Source of the DNA: Dyella sp. AtDHG13
GTDB taxonomy: Bacteria; Pseudomonadota; Gammaproteobacteria; Xanthomonadales; Rhodanobacteraceae
Direction: 5' to 3'
Length of the DNA stretch: 64,000 nucleotides
NCBI RefSeq assembly: GCF_003201105.1
Contig: NZ_QICJ01000002.1
Coordinates: forward strand, 558,001 to 622,000
Shown here in pieces: positions 48,946-57,038 of the stretch. The position numbers and the translations under genes are program-made. The notes beneath the pieces were generated by a model. The model did no database searches, was not told the origin of the DNA, and saw nothing but the letters and a program-made list of their open reading frames with translations. The stretch's first letter is position 1. Each line of letters begins with the position of its first letter.

Positions 48946-49728
48946 TTAGGTCCGACGCTCGACGATCAGCTTCTTGATCTCCGCAATCGCCTTGGCCGGG
49001 TTCAGGCCCTTCGGGCAGGTGCGGGCGCAGTTCATGATCGTGTGGCAGCGGTACAGCTTGAACGGATCTTCCAGATCGTCCAGGCGCGCACCGGTGTCCT
49101 CGTCCCGGCTGTCGACGATCCAGCGATAGGCCTGCAGCAGGATCGCGGGACCAAGGTAGCGGTCGCCGTTCCACCAGTAGCTCGGGCAGCTGGTCGAGCA
49201 GCAGGCACAGAGGATGCACTCGTAGAGGCCATCGAGCTTCTTGCGGTCTTCCGGCGACTGCAGGCGCTCCTTGTCGGCCGGCGCCGGGCTCTGTGTGCGC
49301 AGCCAGGGCTTGATCGAGGCGAACTGCGCGTAGAAGTGCGTGAGGTCCGGCACCAGGTCCTTCACCACCGGCATGTGCGGCAGCGGGTAGATCTTCACGT
49401 CGCCGGAGGCGCAATCACCGATGGCCTTGGTGCAGGCCAGGGTGTTGGTGCCGTCGATGTTCATGGCGCACGAACCGCAGATGCCTTCGCGGCACGAACG
49501 GCGCAGGGTCAGCGTCGGATCGATTTCGTTCTTGATCTTCAGCAGGGCGTCCAGAACCATCGGGCCGCACGCGGCGAGGTCTACCTCATACGTGTCGATG
49601 CGCGGGTTCTGGCCGTCGTCCGGCGACCAGCGATAGATGCGGAACGTCCGCGGCTTCTTCGCGTCCTTGGCCGGAAAGTGCTTGCCCGGCTGGACCGTGG
49701 AATTCTTGGGAAGCGAAAACTCTGCCAC
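48946..49728 (-). CDS. sdhB: Succinate dehydrogenase iron-sulfur subunit
   Basis: Transfers electrons from SdhA to quinone through three clusters. The 260 residues contain the 2Fe-2S motif [16 protein letters not shown], the 4Fe-4S motif [12 protein letters not shown], and the 3Fe-4S/4Fe-4S end [17 protein letters not shown]. It is a few tens of residues longer than E. coli SdhB, as in many other proteobacteria. It lies 21 bases after sdhA. Confidence 0.98.
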   Translation of the reverse strand: MAEFSLPKNSTVQPGKHFPAKDAKKPRTFRIYRWSPDDGQNPRIDTYEVDLAACGPMVLDALLKIKNEIDPTLTLRRSCREGICGSCAMNIDGTNTLACTKAIGDCASGDVKIYPLPHMPVVKDLVPDLTHFYAQFASIKPWLRTQSPAPADKERLQSPEDRKKLDGLYECILCACCSTSCPSYWWNGDRYLGPAILLQAYRWIVDSRDEDTGARLDDLEDPFKLYRCHTIMNCARTCPKGLNPAKAIAEIKKLIVERRT

Positions 49729-49749
49729 AGTGGCTCTCCAGTCCGGGTA

Positions 49750-51537
49750 TCAGTAAACGCGCTTCTTCGGCGGCACGACTTCGACGTCGTTCGTCATGGT
49801 GTACATGTGCACCGGACGGAAGTCGAAGCTGGCCTTGCCGTTCTCGTCGACCGCCACCAGCGTGTGCTTCTGCCAGTTGTGGTCGTCGCGCTCCGGGAAG
49901 TCCTCGCGGGCATGCGCGCCGCGGCTCTCTTCGCGCTGGGCCGCCGAGTACATGGTGGCCACGGCCTGGTCGAGCAGGTTGGCAAGCTCCAGCGTCTCGA
50001 TGAGGTCGGAGTTCCACACCAGCGAGCGATCGCTGACGCCCACGTCCTTGAACGAATCGCGGACCTTGGTGATCTTCTCGCAGCCTTCCTTCAGCGACTC
50101 GCCGGTGCGGAACACGGCCGCGTCGGTCTGCATGGTGCGCTGCATTTCCGCGCGGATCTTCGCGGTCGGCAGGCTGCCCTTGGCGTTGCGCAGGCCGTCG
50201 AAGCGCGCCAGTGCCTTGTCCAGCACGCTGGCCGGCAGGTCCTTGTGCGGCGTGTCCGGCTTGATGATCTCGGCGCAGCGGTGCGACACCGAGCGACCGA
50301 ACACCACCAGGTCGAGCAGCGAGTTGGAGCCCAGGCGGTTGGCGCCGTGCACCGACACGCAGGCCGCTTCGCCGATGGCGAACAGGCCCGGCACGACGGC
50401 GTCGACGTTGTCGCCGCGCTTCTGCACCACTTCACCGTGATAGTTGGTGGGGATGCCACCCATGTTGTAATGGACGGTCGGGATCACCGGAATCGGCTCC
50501 TTGGTCACGTCCACGCCGGCGAAGATGCGCGCCGACTCGGCGATGCCCGGCAGGCGTTCGTGGATCACGTCCGCGCCCAGGTGCATCAGGTTGATGTGGA
50601 TGTGGTCCTTGTGTTCGCCCACGCCGCGGCCTTCGCGGATCTCCATCGTCATCGCGCGGCTGACCACGTCGCGCGAAGCGAGATCCTTGGCATTCGGCGC
50701 GTAGCGCTCCATGAAGCGCTCACCGTTGGAGTTGGTGAGGTACCCGCCTTCGCCGCGCACGCCTTCGGTGATCAGGCAGCCCGAACCGTAGATGCCGGTC
50801 GGATGGAACTGCACGAACTCCATGTCCTGCAGCGCGAGGCCCGCGCGCAGCACCATGCCGCCACCGTCGCCGGTGCAGGTGTGCGCCGAGGTGGCGCTGA
50901 AGTAGGCGCGGCCGTAGCCGCCGGTCGCCAGCACCACCGCATGGCCGCGGAAGAAGTGCAAGGTGCCTTCGTTCATGTCCAGCGCGAGCACGCCGCGGCA
51001 CACACCCTCTTCGTCGAAGATGAGGTCGATGGCGAAGTATTCGATGAAGAACGTGGCGTCGTGCGCCAGCGCCTGCTGGTACAGCGTGTGCAGGATGGCG
51101 TGGCCGGTGCGGTCGGCGGCGGCGCAGGTGCGCTGCGCGGTGCCCTTGCCGTAGTGCGTGGTCATGCCGCCGAACGGACGCTGGTAGATCTTGCCTTCCT
51201 CGGTACGCGAGAACGGCACGCCGTAGTGTTCCAGCTCGATGATGGCCGGAATCGCCTCGCGACACATGTATTCGATCGCATCCTGGTCGCCGAGCCAGTC
51301 GGAGCCCTTGATGGTGTCGTAGAAGTGGAAGCGCCAGTCGTCCTCGCCCATGTTGCCGAGCGCGGCCGAGATGCCGCCCTGCGCCGCCACGGTGTGCGAG
51401 CGCGTCGGAAACACCTTGGTGATGCACGCGGCCTTCAGTCCCTTCTCGGCCAGGCCGAAGGTGGCGCGCAGGCCCGCGCCGCCGGCGCCGACCACGATCA
51501 CGTCGTACTTATGCTGTTGGATCTTGTAGCTTTCCAT
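49750..51537 (-). CDS. sdhA: Succinate dehydrogenase flavoprotein subunit
   Basis: Oxidises succinate to fumarate with covalent FAD. The 595 residues begin with the FAD-binding [21 protein letters not shown] cut here at [13 protein letters not shown]. The flavinylated histidine is in [16 protein letters not shown] near residue 47. [20 protein letters not shown] and [12 protein letters not shown] are also conserved. It lies 4 bases after sdhD. Confidence 0.98.
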   Translation of the reverse strand: MESYKIQQHKYDVIVVGAGGAGLRATFGLAEKGLKAACITKVFPTRSHTVAAQGGISAALGNMGEDDWRFHFYDTIKGSDWLGDQDAIEYMCREAIPAIIELEHYGVPFSRTEEGKIYQRPFGGMTTHYGKGTAQRTCAAADRTGHAILHTLYQQALAHDATFFIEYFAIDLIFDEEGVCRGVLALDMNEGTLHFFRGHAVVLATGGYGRAYFSATSAHTCTGDGGGMVLRAGLALQDMEFVQFHPTGIYGSGCLITEGVRGEGGYLTNSNGERFMERYAPNAKDLASRDVVSRAMTMEIREGRGVGEHKDHIHINLMHLGADVIHERLPGIAESARIFAGVDVTKEPIPVIPTVHYNMGGIPTNYHGEVVQKRGDNVDAVVPGLFAIGEAACVSVHGANRLGSNSLLDLVVFGRSVSHRCAEIIKPDTPHKDLPASVLDKALARFDGLRNAKGSLPTAKIRAEMQRTMQTDAAVFRTGESLKEGCEKITKVRDSFKDVGVSDRSLVWNSDLIETLELANLLDQAVATMYSAAQREESRGAHAREDFPERDDHNWQKHTLVAVDENGKASFDFRPVHMYTMTNDVEVVPPKKRVY

Positions 51538-51541
51538 GGAA

Positions 51542-51955
51542 TCAGGCTCCCAGCGCCACGCGCAGCACGGCCATCAAGGTGGCCAGCGTGCCGAGCACTG
51601 CAATGAACTTCACCAGCACCAGGAGGGCGACTTCCTTCCAGCGCGTATGCACGTAGTCTTCGATCACGACCTGCAGGCCGAGCACGGCGTGCCAGCACAT
51701 GGCGAGCACGAAGGCCACCAGCAGCAGGGCGTTCCAGGGCTTGGCGATGATGCTCTTGGCGGTTGCGTAATCGGCGTGCAGTGCGCCCAGCACCGTCACC
51801 ACGAACCACAGGGCGAGGAAGACCAGCGCCGTGGCGGTGACGCGCTGCGTCCACCAGTGGCCGACGCCGGACTGCGCCGAGCCGAGGCCGCGCGCGCGCT
51901 TGAGCGGGTTGCGCAACTGCTTGCGCACGTCATGCTGCTGACCGTTGGCGCTCAT
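51542..51955 (-). CDS. sdhD: Succinate dehydrogenase membrane anchor subunit
   Basis: 137-residue anchor with three helices (about 40-60, 70-92 and 108-130). The haem-ligand type histidine region is in [19 protein letters not shown], the SdhD signature. ATG 51955 overlaps the sdhC stop by 4 bases; the longer open frame reads back through sdhC. Confidence 0.95.
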   Translation of the reverse strand: MSANGQQHDVRKQLRNPLKRARGLGSAQSGVGHWWTQRVTATALVFLALWFVVTVLGALHADYATAKSIIAKPWNALLLVAFVLAMCWHAVLGLQVVIEDYVHTRWKEVALLVLVKFIAVLGTLATLMAVLRVALGA

Positions 51956-52347
51956 GCGGCACCTCCGCAGCACAGCACGTAGACCCAGACGAGAGCGGTC
52001 AGCACCACGCTGCCGATGATCGACAGCCAGCTGGAGCGCACGAACTGCGGGATGGCGTAGCCCATGCCGCCGTCCTGGAACAGGTGACGCACGCCGTTGC
52101 ACAGGTGGTAGAACAGCGACCAGGTCCAGCCCAGCATCAGGATCAGACCGATCGGGCTGCCGATGCAGGTCTTGAACTGGTTGTAGCTGTCTTCGCCATT
52201 GGCGAGGGAGAACACTCCCCACAGTACGATCAGGGTTCCGACGGAAAGGGCAATGCCGGTGGCGCGGTGCACGATGGAGGTCACCATCTGCACTTGCCAC
52301 TTATATATGCCCATGTGGGGAGAGAGCGGTCGTTGCGTGTCTGCCAT
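51952..52347 (-). CDS. sdhC: Succinate dehydrogenase cytochrome b556 subunit
   Basis: 131-residue haem-binding membrane subunit, three helices. The start MADTQRPLSPHMGIYKWQVQ and the TSIVHRATGIALSVGTLIVL signature are typical, and the haem histidine is expected in SLFYHLCNGVRHLFQD. First gene of the sdhCDAB order on the minus strand. Confidence 0.97.
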   Translation of the reverse strand: MADTQRPLSPHMGIYKWQVQMVTSIVHRATGIALSVGTLIVLWGVFSLANGEDSYNQFKTCIGSPIGLILMLGWTWSLFYHLCNGVRHLFQDGGMGYAIPQFVRSSWLSIIGSVVLTALVWVYVLCCGGAA

Positions 52348-52432
52348 GGCGGCTATCCTGGGTGGAATCGCTGATGCCCTATACCGCCCTTCCCTTACCC
52401 GACGACGCCGGCGCGGAGCCGGCGCGGCGCGA

Positions 52433-52600
52433 TCAGAAGTCGATACAGCGCCCGTTCTTTTCCCAATCGCTGTAGCGGGTGGGGTCCGGGGCCGGTTTCT
52501 CCGTCGAAGTCTTTTCCGTGGCCGGAACCGCAGGCACGGCCGTCTGCTCCGCCGGAGCGGAAGCGGGCTTGGACTCAGTTTGGGAGGACGTATCGGACAT
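52433..52600 (-). CDS. SDHAF4-like succinate dehydrogenase assembly factor (DUF1674)
   Basis: 55-residue protein with a disordered Ser/Pro/Ala N-terminus and the conserved C-terminal DUF1674 motif DPTRYSDWEKNGRCIDF. In mitochondria SDHAF4 binds flavinylated SDHA before complex assembly; by extension this may do the same for SdhA. ATG 52600 gives MSDTSSQTESKPAS. It is 85 bases upstream of sdhC on the same strand, so it is likely in the sdh transcript. Confidence 0.83.
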   Translation of the reverse strand: MSDTSSQTESKPASAPAEQTAVPAVPATEKTSTEKPAPDPTRYSDWEKNGRCIDF

Positions 52601-52728
52601 GGTGTTTGAAAGCCGTAAAAGCGTAATACCTGCGTTAATGCAGCACAACCTTGACGGCGGTGCGTTCGTCTGCCAGTAGGGGCGGCGCCACTTGCATCTC
52701 CCGACCCCTGCCCTCAGTTCGCTCCCCT

Positions 52729-53529
52729 ATGACGACAGACCACACCGCCCACACCCTGCTCCTCGAAGGCGCCGACGCCACCGCGTTCGCGCAAGCCCAG
52801 TTCAGCAGCAACGTCCAGTCGCTCGCCGTCGGCACCTGGCAATTCGGCGCATGGCTCGATGCTCAGGGTCGCGTGCTGGCCCTGTTTCACCTCGCGCGGC
52901 TTGCCGACGACGCCCTGCTGTTGCTGCTGCGCGGTGGCGATGCCACGTCCATGGCGCAGTCGCTGCAACGCTTCGTGTTCCGGTCCAAGGTCAAGCTGAC
53001 CGTGCCCGAGACACGTCCTCTCGGCACCGGTCCGGCGCTGGAGACTTACGCCGCGCATCGTGAAGCCGACGCCTACGTGCTCGGCTGCGGCGACCACAGC
53101 ATGATCATTGGAGCACCGCAATCGGACGACGCGTGGCGAGCACCGCAGATTCGACTCGGCTGGCCGTGGTTGCCGAACGATGCACTGGGCACCTTGCTTC
53201 CGCAGGCCATCTCGCTGGAACGCCTGCAGGCCGTCGCCTTCGACAAGGGCTGTTATCCGGGACAGGAAATTGTCGCTCGCCTGCACTATCGCGGCGGGCT
53301 GAAGCGGCATATGCATTGCGTCGTATTGTCGCAATACGTCGCCGGGGGCACGGTGCTGCACCGTGATGGCGAAAACGGCATTCGATTGCTCGATGTCGAC
53401 GGCCGCGATGCAAGCATTCAGGCACTCGCTGTTATAGACGATGGTCTAATGCATGCCGTCGAAAATGTCGGCCGCATCGACACCGACGAGGGGGTATCGC
53501 TGCACGTGACGGAGAGTTGGCCCGCGTGA
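52729..53529 (+). CDS. ygfZ: Folate-binding protein YgfZ
   Basis: 266-residue tetrahydrofolate-binding protein of the GcvT fold that helps maintain iron-sulfur enzymes (the IBA57 relative). The signature KGCYPGQEIVARLHYRG with its essential cysteine is near residue 180. ATG 52729 gives MTTDHTAHTLLLEGADATAF. It is divergent from the SDHAF4-like gene with 128 bases between. Confidence 0.93.
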   Translation: MTTDHTAHTLLLEGADATAFAQAQFSSNVQSLAVGTWQFGAWLDAQGRVLALFHLARLADDALLLLLRGGDATSMAQSLQRFVFRSKVKLTVPETRPLGTGPALETYAAHREADAYVLGCGDHSMIIGAPQSDDAWRAPQIRLGWPWLPNDALGTLLPQAISLERLQAVAFDKGCYPGQEIVARLHYRGGLKRHMHCVVLSQYVAGGTVLHRDGENGIRLLDVDGRDASIQALAVIDDGLMHAVENVGRIDTDEGVSLHVTESWPA

Positions 53530-53986
53530 TGAAAACCATCAAACGCAAAGATTCACGATCAGACGACAATGTGAGCGTGACGTGAACCTGAACCGCCAGG
53601 CACTTGCCAGATCTGAAATCGGCCACTAGGCTCCGCCAACCAAATTCGACGACGCCCAATGCCCACGGGTGTCGACATACGCGACGAACCGGAGGGGTCC
53701 GGATCGGCGCGACCCGGCAGAGATGCCGGTGTAAACACCGCCCCTTGGCGCGGTCACGTTGCAGGCACGAGGTCGTAGTACCCGAGCAATGCCCTTGCAG
53801 CACAACAAGTTTTGAGCGGCACCGGATCAGCCGTTCGACTGGCCACAATCCCGTGGCAAACCGCCTGACCACAAGTTTCGGTCGCGGCGATCAATCCAGG
53901 TGGAACGGCCTGCCCGCCCGTCCACCGCAACGGCGCGTGAAGTCAGCAGCAACGACCTCGCGCGTACAGCACGTTGGAGGCAGACA
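53530..53986. other. 457-base intergenic region without recognisable gene
   Basis: Between ygfZ and the SleB-type gene. Open frames exist on both strands (for example 53432-53872 minus, 53604-53990 plus), but their translations are Arg/Cys/His-rich and unlike real proteins here. Small hairpins are present (CCGGAGGGGTCCGG; CCGGCAGAGATGCCGG). I see no tRNA, riboswitch or terminator. Confidence 0.4.
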
Positions 53987-54421
53987 ATGAAACTTTCGAT
54001 GCTGTTGTGGTTAGCGTCCGTGCTACCCCAGCCCCTCGCGGACCAGACCTGCCTGGCCACGACGGTATATCTTGAGGCACGCAGTGAGTCGACCATCGGC
54101 CAGTACGCCGTGGCCGAAGTTGCCATGCGTCGCCGCGATCGCGGCACCTGGGGCGACAGCGTTTGTGAGGTCGTGACCTCCCCGCGTCAGTTTGCGCTGA
54201 CGACAACCGCAAGCAATTTTGAAGTGACCGATCTCAACTCCTGGACCAAGGCGTGGAAGATTGCTGGCGATTCGATCAGCAACTGGAGCCTGCCGCAGGG
54301 AGAGCGCACGGTATATGTCCCGCGCGCGGACGCCTTCGCCACATTGGCAGTGACGCCGCAGTGGTCCAACAAGCGCGTCAAGACCATTGGCGAACACGCC
54401 TTCTACGCGGTCAACAACTGA
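53987..54421 (+). CDS. Cell wall hydrolase, SleB type (Hydrolase_2)
   Basis: 144-residue secreted or periplasmic protein with a short hydrophobic N-terminus (MKLSMLLWLASVLPQPLADQ) and a SleB-type catalytic domain. The expected catalytic glutamate is residue 30 in VYLEARSESTIGQYAVAEVA, and VVTSPRQFALTTT matches the conserved C-terminal loop, with ALTTT where the family often has S. ATG 53987 has GGAGG six bases upstream. Members cut peptidoglycan; the short length suggests only the core domain. Confidence 0.82.
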   Translation: MKLSMLLWLASVLPQPLADQTCLATTVYLEARSESTIGQYAVAEVAMRRRDRGTWGDSVCEVVTSPRQFALTTTASNFEVTDLNSWTKAWKIAGDSISNWSLPQGERTVYVPRADAFATLAVTPQWSNKRVKTIGEHAFYAVNN

Positions 54422-54436
54422 ACCACCCCAACCCAT

Positions 54437-54465
54437 AAAAAAAGGCCCTCGCAAGAGGGCCTTTT
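54437..54465. terminator. Bidirectional intrinsic terminator
   Basis: AAAGGCCCTC/GAGGGCCTTT forms a 10-bp stem with a GCAA loop, flanked by A and T tracts. It lies 15 bases after the SleB-type gene and 27 bases from the convergent lipoprotein stop. Confidence 0.9.
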
Positions 54466-54491
54466 CATTTGGACGTCCAGACGTCTATTCG

Positions 54492-54944
54492 TCAGAGACG
54501 ATAGACGAGGTTGTTGCGGATCTGCACGTAGTCGCCCGGGCGAACCTGCGGATCGGCCGCCTGCGTCACCGTGGCGTAGCGGCCATCATCGAGCTTGATG
54601 GTGACCTGCCATGCCACGTCCGGGCCGCCGGAGTTCTTGCCGACCTGGTTGCCGATCGCGCCACCAGCCACCGCGCCCGCAACGGTCGTCAGGGCCTTGC
54701 CGCTGCCGCCGCCGAACTGGTTACCGATCACGCCGCCGGCAATGCCGCCGATGACCATGCCCAGCGGTGAATTCTCCTTCTGGGTCTGGATCTGGCGCAC
54801 GTCACTGACCACGCCACACTGCTCGCAACGATTGGAAGCACCACTGTAAACCACTTGCCGCTGGGGCGGCGTCTCACATCCCGAAAGAAGCGCTACAGCA
54901 GAAACCAGTCCAAAGACAGCCAAACGTCGAAGCAGTGTATCCAT
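54492..54944 (-). CDS. Glycine-zipper 2TM lipoprotein with CxxC motif
   Basis: 150-residue lipoprotein: lipobox LLSGC (cysteine 23), then NRCEQCGVVSDVR near residue 38, a double glycine zipper (MVIGGIAGGVIGNQFGGG and VAGAVAGGAIGNQVG) and a C-terminal beta region VRPGDYVQIRNNLVYRL. It has the same order of parts as the secreted protein at 39138-39605. It starts 11 bases after the stop of the next glycine-zipper gene, so the two form an operon. Confidence 0.87.
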   Translation of the reverse strand: MDTLLRRLAVFGLVSAVALLSGCETPPQRQVVYSGASNRCEQCGVVSDVRQIQTQKENSPLGMVIGGIAGGVIGNQFGGGSGKALTTVAGAVAGGAIGNQVGKNSGGPDVAWQVTIKLDDGRYATVTQAADPQVRPGDYVQIRNNLVYRL

Positions 54945-54955
54945 GGCGTGAATCC

Positions 54956-55537
54956 TCAGTGAGCGTCGGAAACGGCTACCACACCCTCCTGCACCTGCAG
55001 CCTGTCACCCGGATCGTGGTCCATGCGCACAGTGCGGGTGACACCGTTGTACTCGTAACTCACGTCGTACGCCACCACCTTGTCGCCGCCGTTTCCGGGC
55101 ACCGTTTCGCAGTGACGCTGGGTGGTCTGCTGCGTCGCATTCGCCTGATGGTTCTTCTGGATTTCATGGCCGGCATAGCCGCCGCCCACCGCGCCCGCGA
55201 CCGTCGCCAGCGTGCGGCCCTTGCCGCCGCCAACCTGGTTGCCCAGCAGGCCACCCGCCACGGCACCAATGGCCGTGCCCGCGATCTGGTGCGTGTCCTG
55301 CACCGGCTTGTGCGTGGTGACCACCTCATCGTGGCACACCTGCTGCGGCGCACTCGCCGCCTCGCGCACCGGGGTGACGCTCACCACGCGTGCGTACTTG
55401 GCTCCGTTGGAAGCCCCCTGTTGCGCCATGCCGCCCACGCCACCGTCGGCATTGGCGTCCTTGTTGCACGCGGAAAGACCGAACGCCAATACACCGGCGA
55501 AACCGACATGCAGCGCCGAAACGACCAACCTGTTCAT
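54956..55537 (-). CDS. Glycine-zipper 2TM lipoprotein
   Basis: 193-residue lipoprotein with lipobox GLSAC (cysteine 24), a linker, VCHDEVVTTHKPVQDTHQIA, the glycine zipper AIGAVAGGLLGNQVGGGKG and [17 protein letters not shown], then a beta domain with DVSYEYNGVTRTVRMDHDPG. ATG 55537 has AGGAGA seven bases upstream; the longer frame lacks a signal peptide. First gene of a two-gene unit. Confidence 0.88.
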   Translation of the reverse strand: MNRLVVSALHVGFAGVLAFGLSACNKDANADGGVGGMAQQGASNGAKYARVVSVTPVREAASAPQQVCHDEVVTTHKPVQDTHQIAGTAIGAVAGGLLGNQVGGGKGRTLATVAGAVGGGYAGHEIQKNHQANATQQTTQRHCETVPGNGGDKVVAYDVSYEYNGVTRTVRMDHDPGDRLQVQEGVVAVSDAH

Positions 55538-55676
55538 AATAATCTCCTGTTCTGGACCGGCGGAGCGCCCCCGCTCCCGCCATTTCGATCCCAGCGTGAA
55601 CATTGAACCTCTGATTCACTGAATATTCGCTTAGATCGAAGCCGCCCATTTTTTCAAATTCAGGACGCTGAAAACT

Positions 55677-56444
55677 GTGCTTGAACTCACCGACAGCCAT
55701 GCGCACATCGATGATGCGAGCTTCGCGTCCGACCGGGAGGCCATGTTTCAACGCGCGCGCGACGCCGGCGTACGGCATATCGTGGTGCCCGCCATCGACC
55801 AGGCCTCATGGCAAGGCATCGCGGACCTTTGCGCCGGGCATGGCGAGGCGCATGCCGCCTATGGCATGCATCCGATCTACATCGACCGGCATCGCCCCGA
55901 GCACCTGGACCAGCTCAGATCGTGGCTGCAGACGCATCGCGCCGTTGCCGTGGGAGAGATCGGTCTCGACTATTTCTTGGAAGGCCTGGATGTCGAGCGC
56001 CAGCGCGAGTACTTCCAGCAACAGCTGCGCATCGCCCGCGACATAGACCTTCCCGTCATCGTGCATGCGCGAAAGGCCATGGACGAAGTCACCTCCACCA
56101 TGCGTCGCATCGGCGGCCTGCGCGGCGTGGTGCACAGCTTCTCCGGCAGCCTGCAGCAGGCGGAGCAGCTGTGGAACATGGGCTTTCATCTGGGTATAGG
56201 CGGGCCCGTCACGTATGAGCGGGCACAACGCCTTCGTCACATCGTCGCGACCATGCCTGTCGAACGATTGCTGCTGGAAACCGACGCACCGGACCAGCCC
56301 GGCGCCTGCCACCGCGGCGAACGCAACGAGCCGGCCAACATCATCGAAGTGCTCGACGTGATTTCGCAGCTGCGCGGTGAAAGCCCCGAAGCCATCGCGC
56401 AGGCCACCACCCGGAACGCCCGCGCCCTCTTCCGGCTCGCCTGA
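55677..56444 (+). CDS. tatD: TatD family metal-dependent deoxyribonuclease
   Basis: 255-residue TatD-type hydrolase. Metal ligands are in ELTDSHAHIDDASF at the N-terminus, AVGEIGLDYF, VIVHARKAMDEV, GVVHSFSGSLQ and LLLETDAPDQPGA. The start is GTG 55677. In Pseudomonas tatD follows holB-pilZ; here it stands alone next to envelope genes. Confidence 0.92.
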   Translation: MLELTDSHAHIDDASFASDREAMFQRARDAGVRHIVVPAIDQASWQGIADLCAGHGEAHAAYGMHPIYIDRHRPEHLDQLRSWLQTHRAVAVGEIGLDYFLEGLDVERQREYFQQQLRIARDIDLPVIVHARKAMDEVTSTMRRIGGLRGVVHSFSGSLQQAEQLWNMGFHLGIGGPVTYERAQRLRHIVATMPVERLLLETDAPDQPGACHRGERNEPANIIEVLDVISQLRGESPEAIAQATTRNARALFRLA

Positions 56445-56483
56445 GGCTTGCGGGCCCCGGGAACCCGGCGCTAGACTTAATAC

Positions 56484-56510
56484 TTCACTGGCGAACTATT
56501 CTTTGGTGAA
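56484..56510 (+). promoter_or_regulatory. Candidate EmrR (MarR-type) operator
   Basis: Two copies of TTC-N6-GAA, TTCACTGGCGAA (56484-56495) and TTCTTTGGTGAA (56499-56510), lie 15 bases apart just before the emrR ATG at 56511. The outer ends TTCAC/GTGAA also pair as one long palindrome. TAGACT and TAATAC just upstream are possible -10 boxes, so binding would block transcription. Confidence 0.5.
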
Positions 56511-57038
56511 ATGAAGCGGATGCCCGAATGCCTTGCCCACATGGACGAGGGAATTGGCCGTGTGGGAGAGATCTTCCCGGACCTGCCGGCCCAGGAAGTG
56601 ATCCTGACGCGCCTGTTGCTGCTGGTCGGTGGAACCCTGCTGGGCGAGCTTGAACGCAATCTGAGGCCGCATGGCCTGAACGACAGCGACTTCCGCACCC
56701 TGATGATGATCTACAGCAGCCCCACGGGCAGCGCCACGCCCAGCGAGCTGTGCGAGTACGCGCAACAGGGCGCCACCAACATGACGCGCATCGCCAACGC
56801 CCTGGTGAAGGCGGGGCTGATCACGCGCGCCACCAGCGCGGAGGATCGCCGCCGCATCGTGCTCAGCATCACCACCGCCGGCAAGCGTCTGGTGCGAAAG
56901 ATTCTTCCGCCCTTGTTCCCGCACGTGCACGGGGCTTTCGCTTCGCTGACGGCGAGCGACAAACGCACGCTCGACCGACTGCTCCGCCAGATCGCTGTCA
57001 ACATCGATTCGCTCACCCAGCCGGACTCCCGTCCATGA
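56511..57038 (+). CDS. emrR: MarR family transcriptional regulator of the emr operon
   Basis: 175-residue winged-helix repressor. The recognition region GATNMTRIANALVKAGLITR near residue 85 and the wing SAEDRRRIVLSITTAGKRLV are typical of MarR proteins. It heads the emrRCAB order known in Stenotrophomonas, where the repressor is released by hydrophobic compounds. Its TGA overlaps the emrC ATG. Starts at 56511 or the ATG at 56520 are both possible. Confidence 0.9.
   Translation: MKRMPECLAHMDEGIGRVGEIFPDLPAQEVILTRLLLLVGGTLLGELERNLRPHGLNDSDFRTLMMIYSSPTGSATPSELCEYAQQGATNMTRIANALVKAGLITRATSAEDRRRIVLSITTAGKRLVRKILPPLFPHVHGAFASLTASDKRTLDRLLRQIAVNIDSLTQPDSRP

Noticed and set aside
48148-51606. Very long open frame (over 1,100 codons) on the plus strand opposite ygfX, sdhE, sdhB and sdhA
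   Set aside because: It lies antisense to well-identified genes, and its translation is rich in His, Arg, Gly and Val from GC-biased codon shadows. No domain is recognisable.
53700-53760. Possible riboswitch hairpins in the gap before the SleB-type gene
   Set aside because: Hairpins are short and do not match any riboswitch core I can recognise; the downstream gene does not suggest a ligand.
53432-53872. Minus-strand open frame overlapping the end of ygfZ and the following gap
   Set aside because: No ribosome site, no recognised domain, and an Arg/Cys-rich translation; treated as non-coding.
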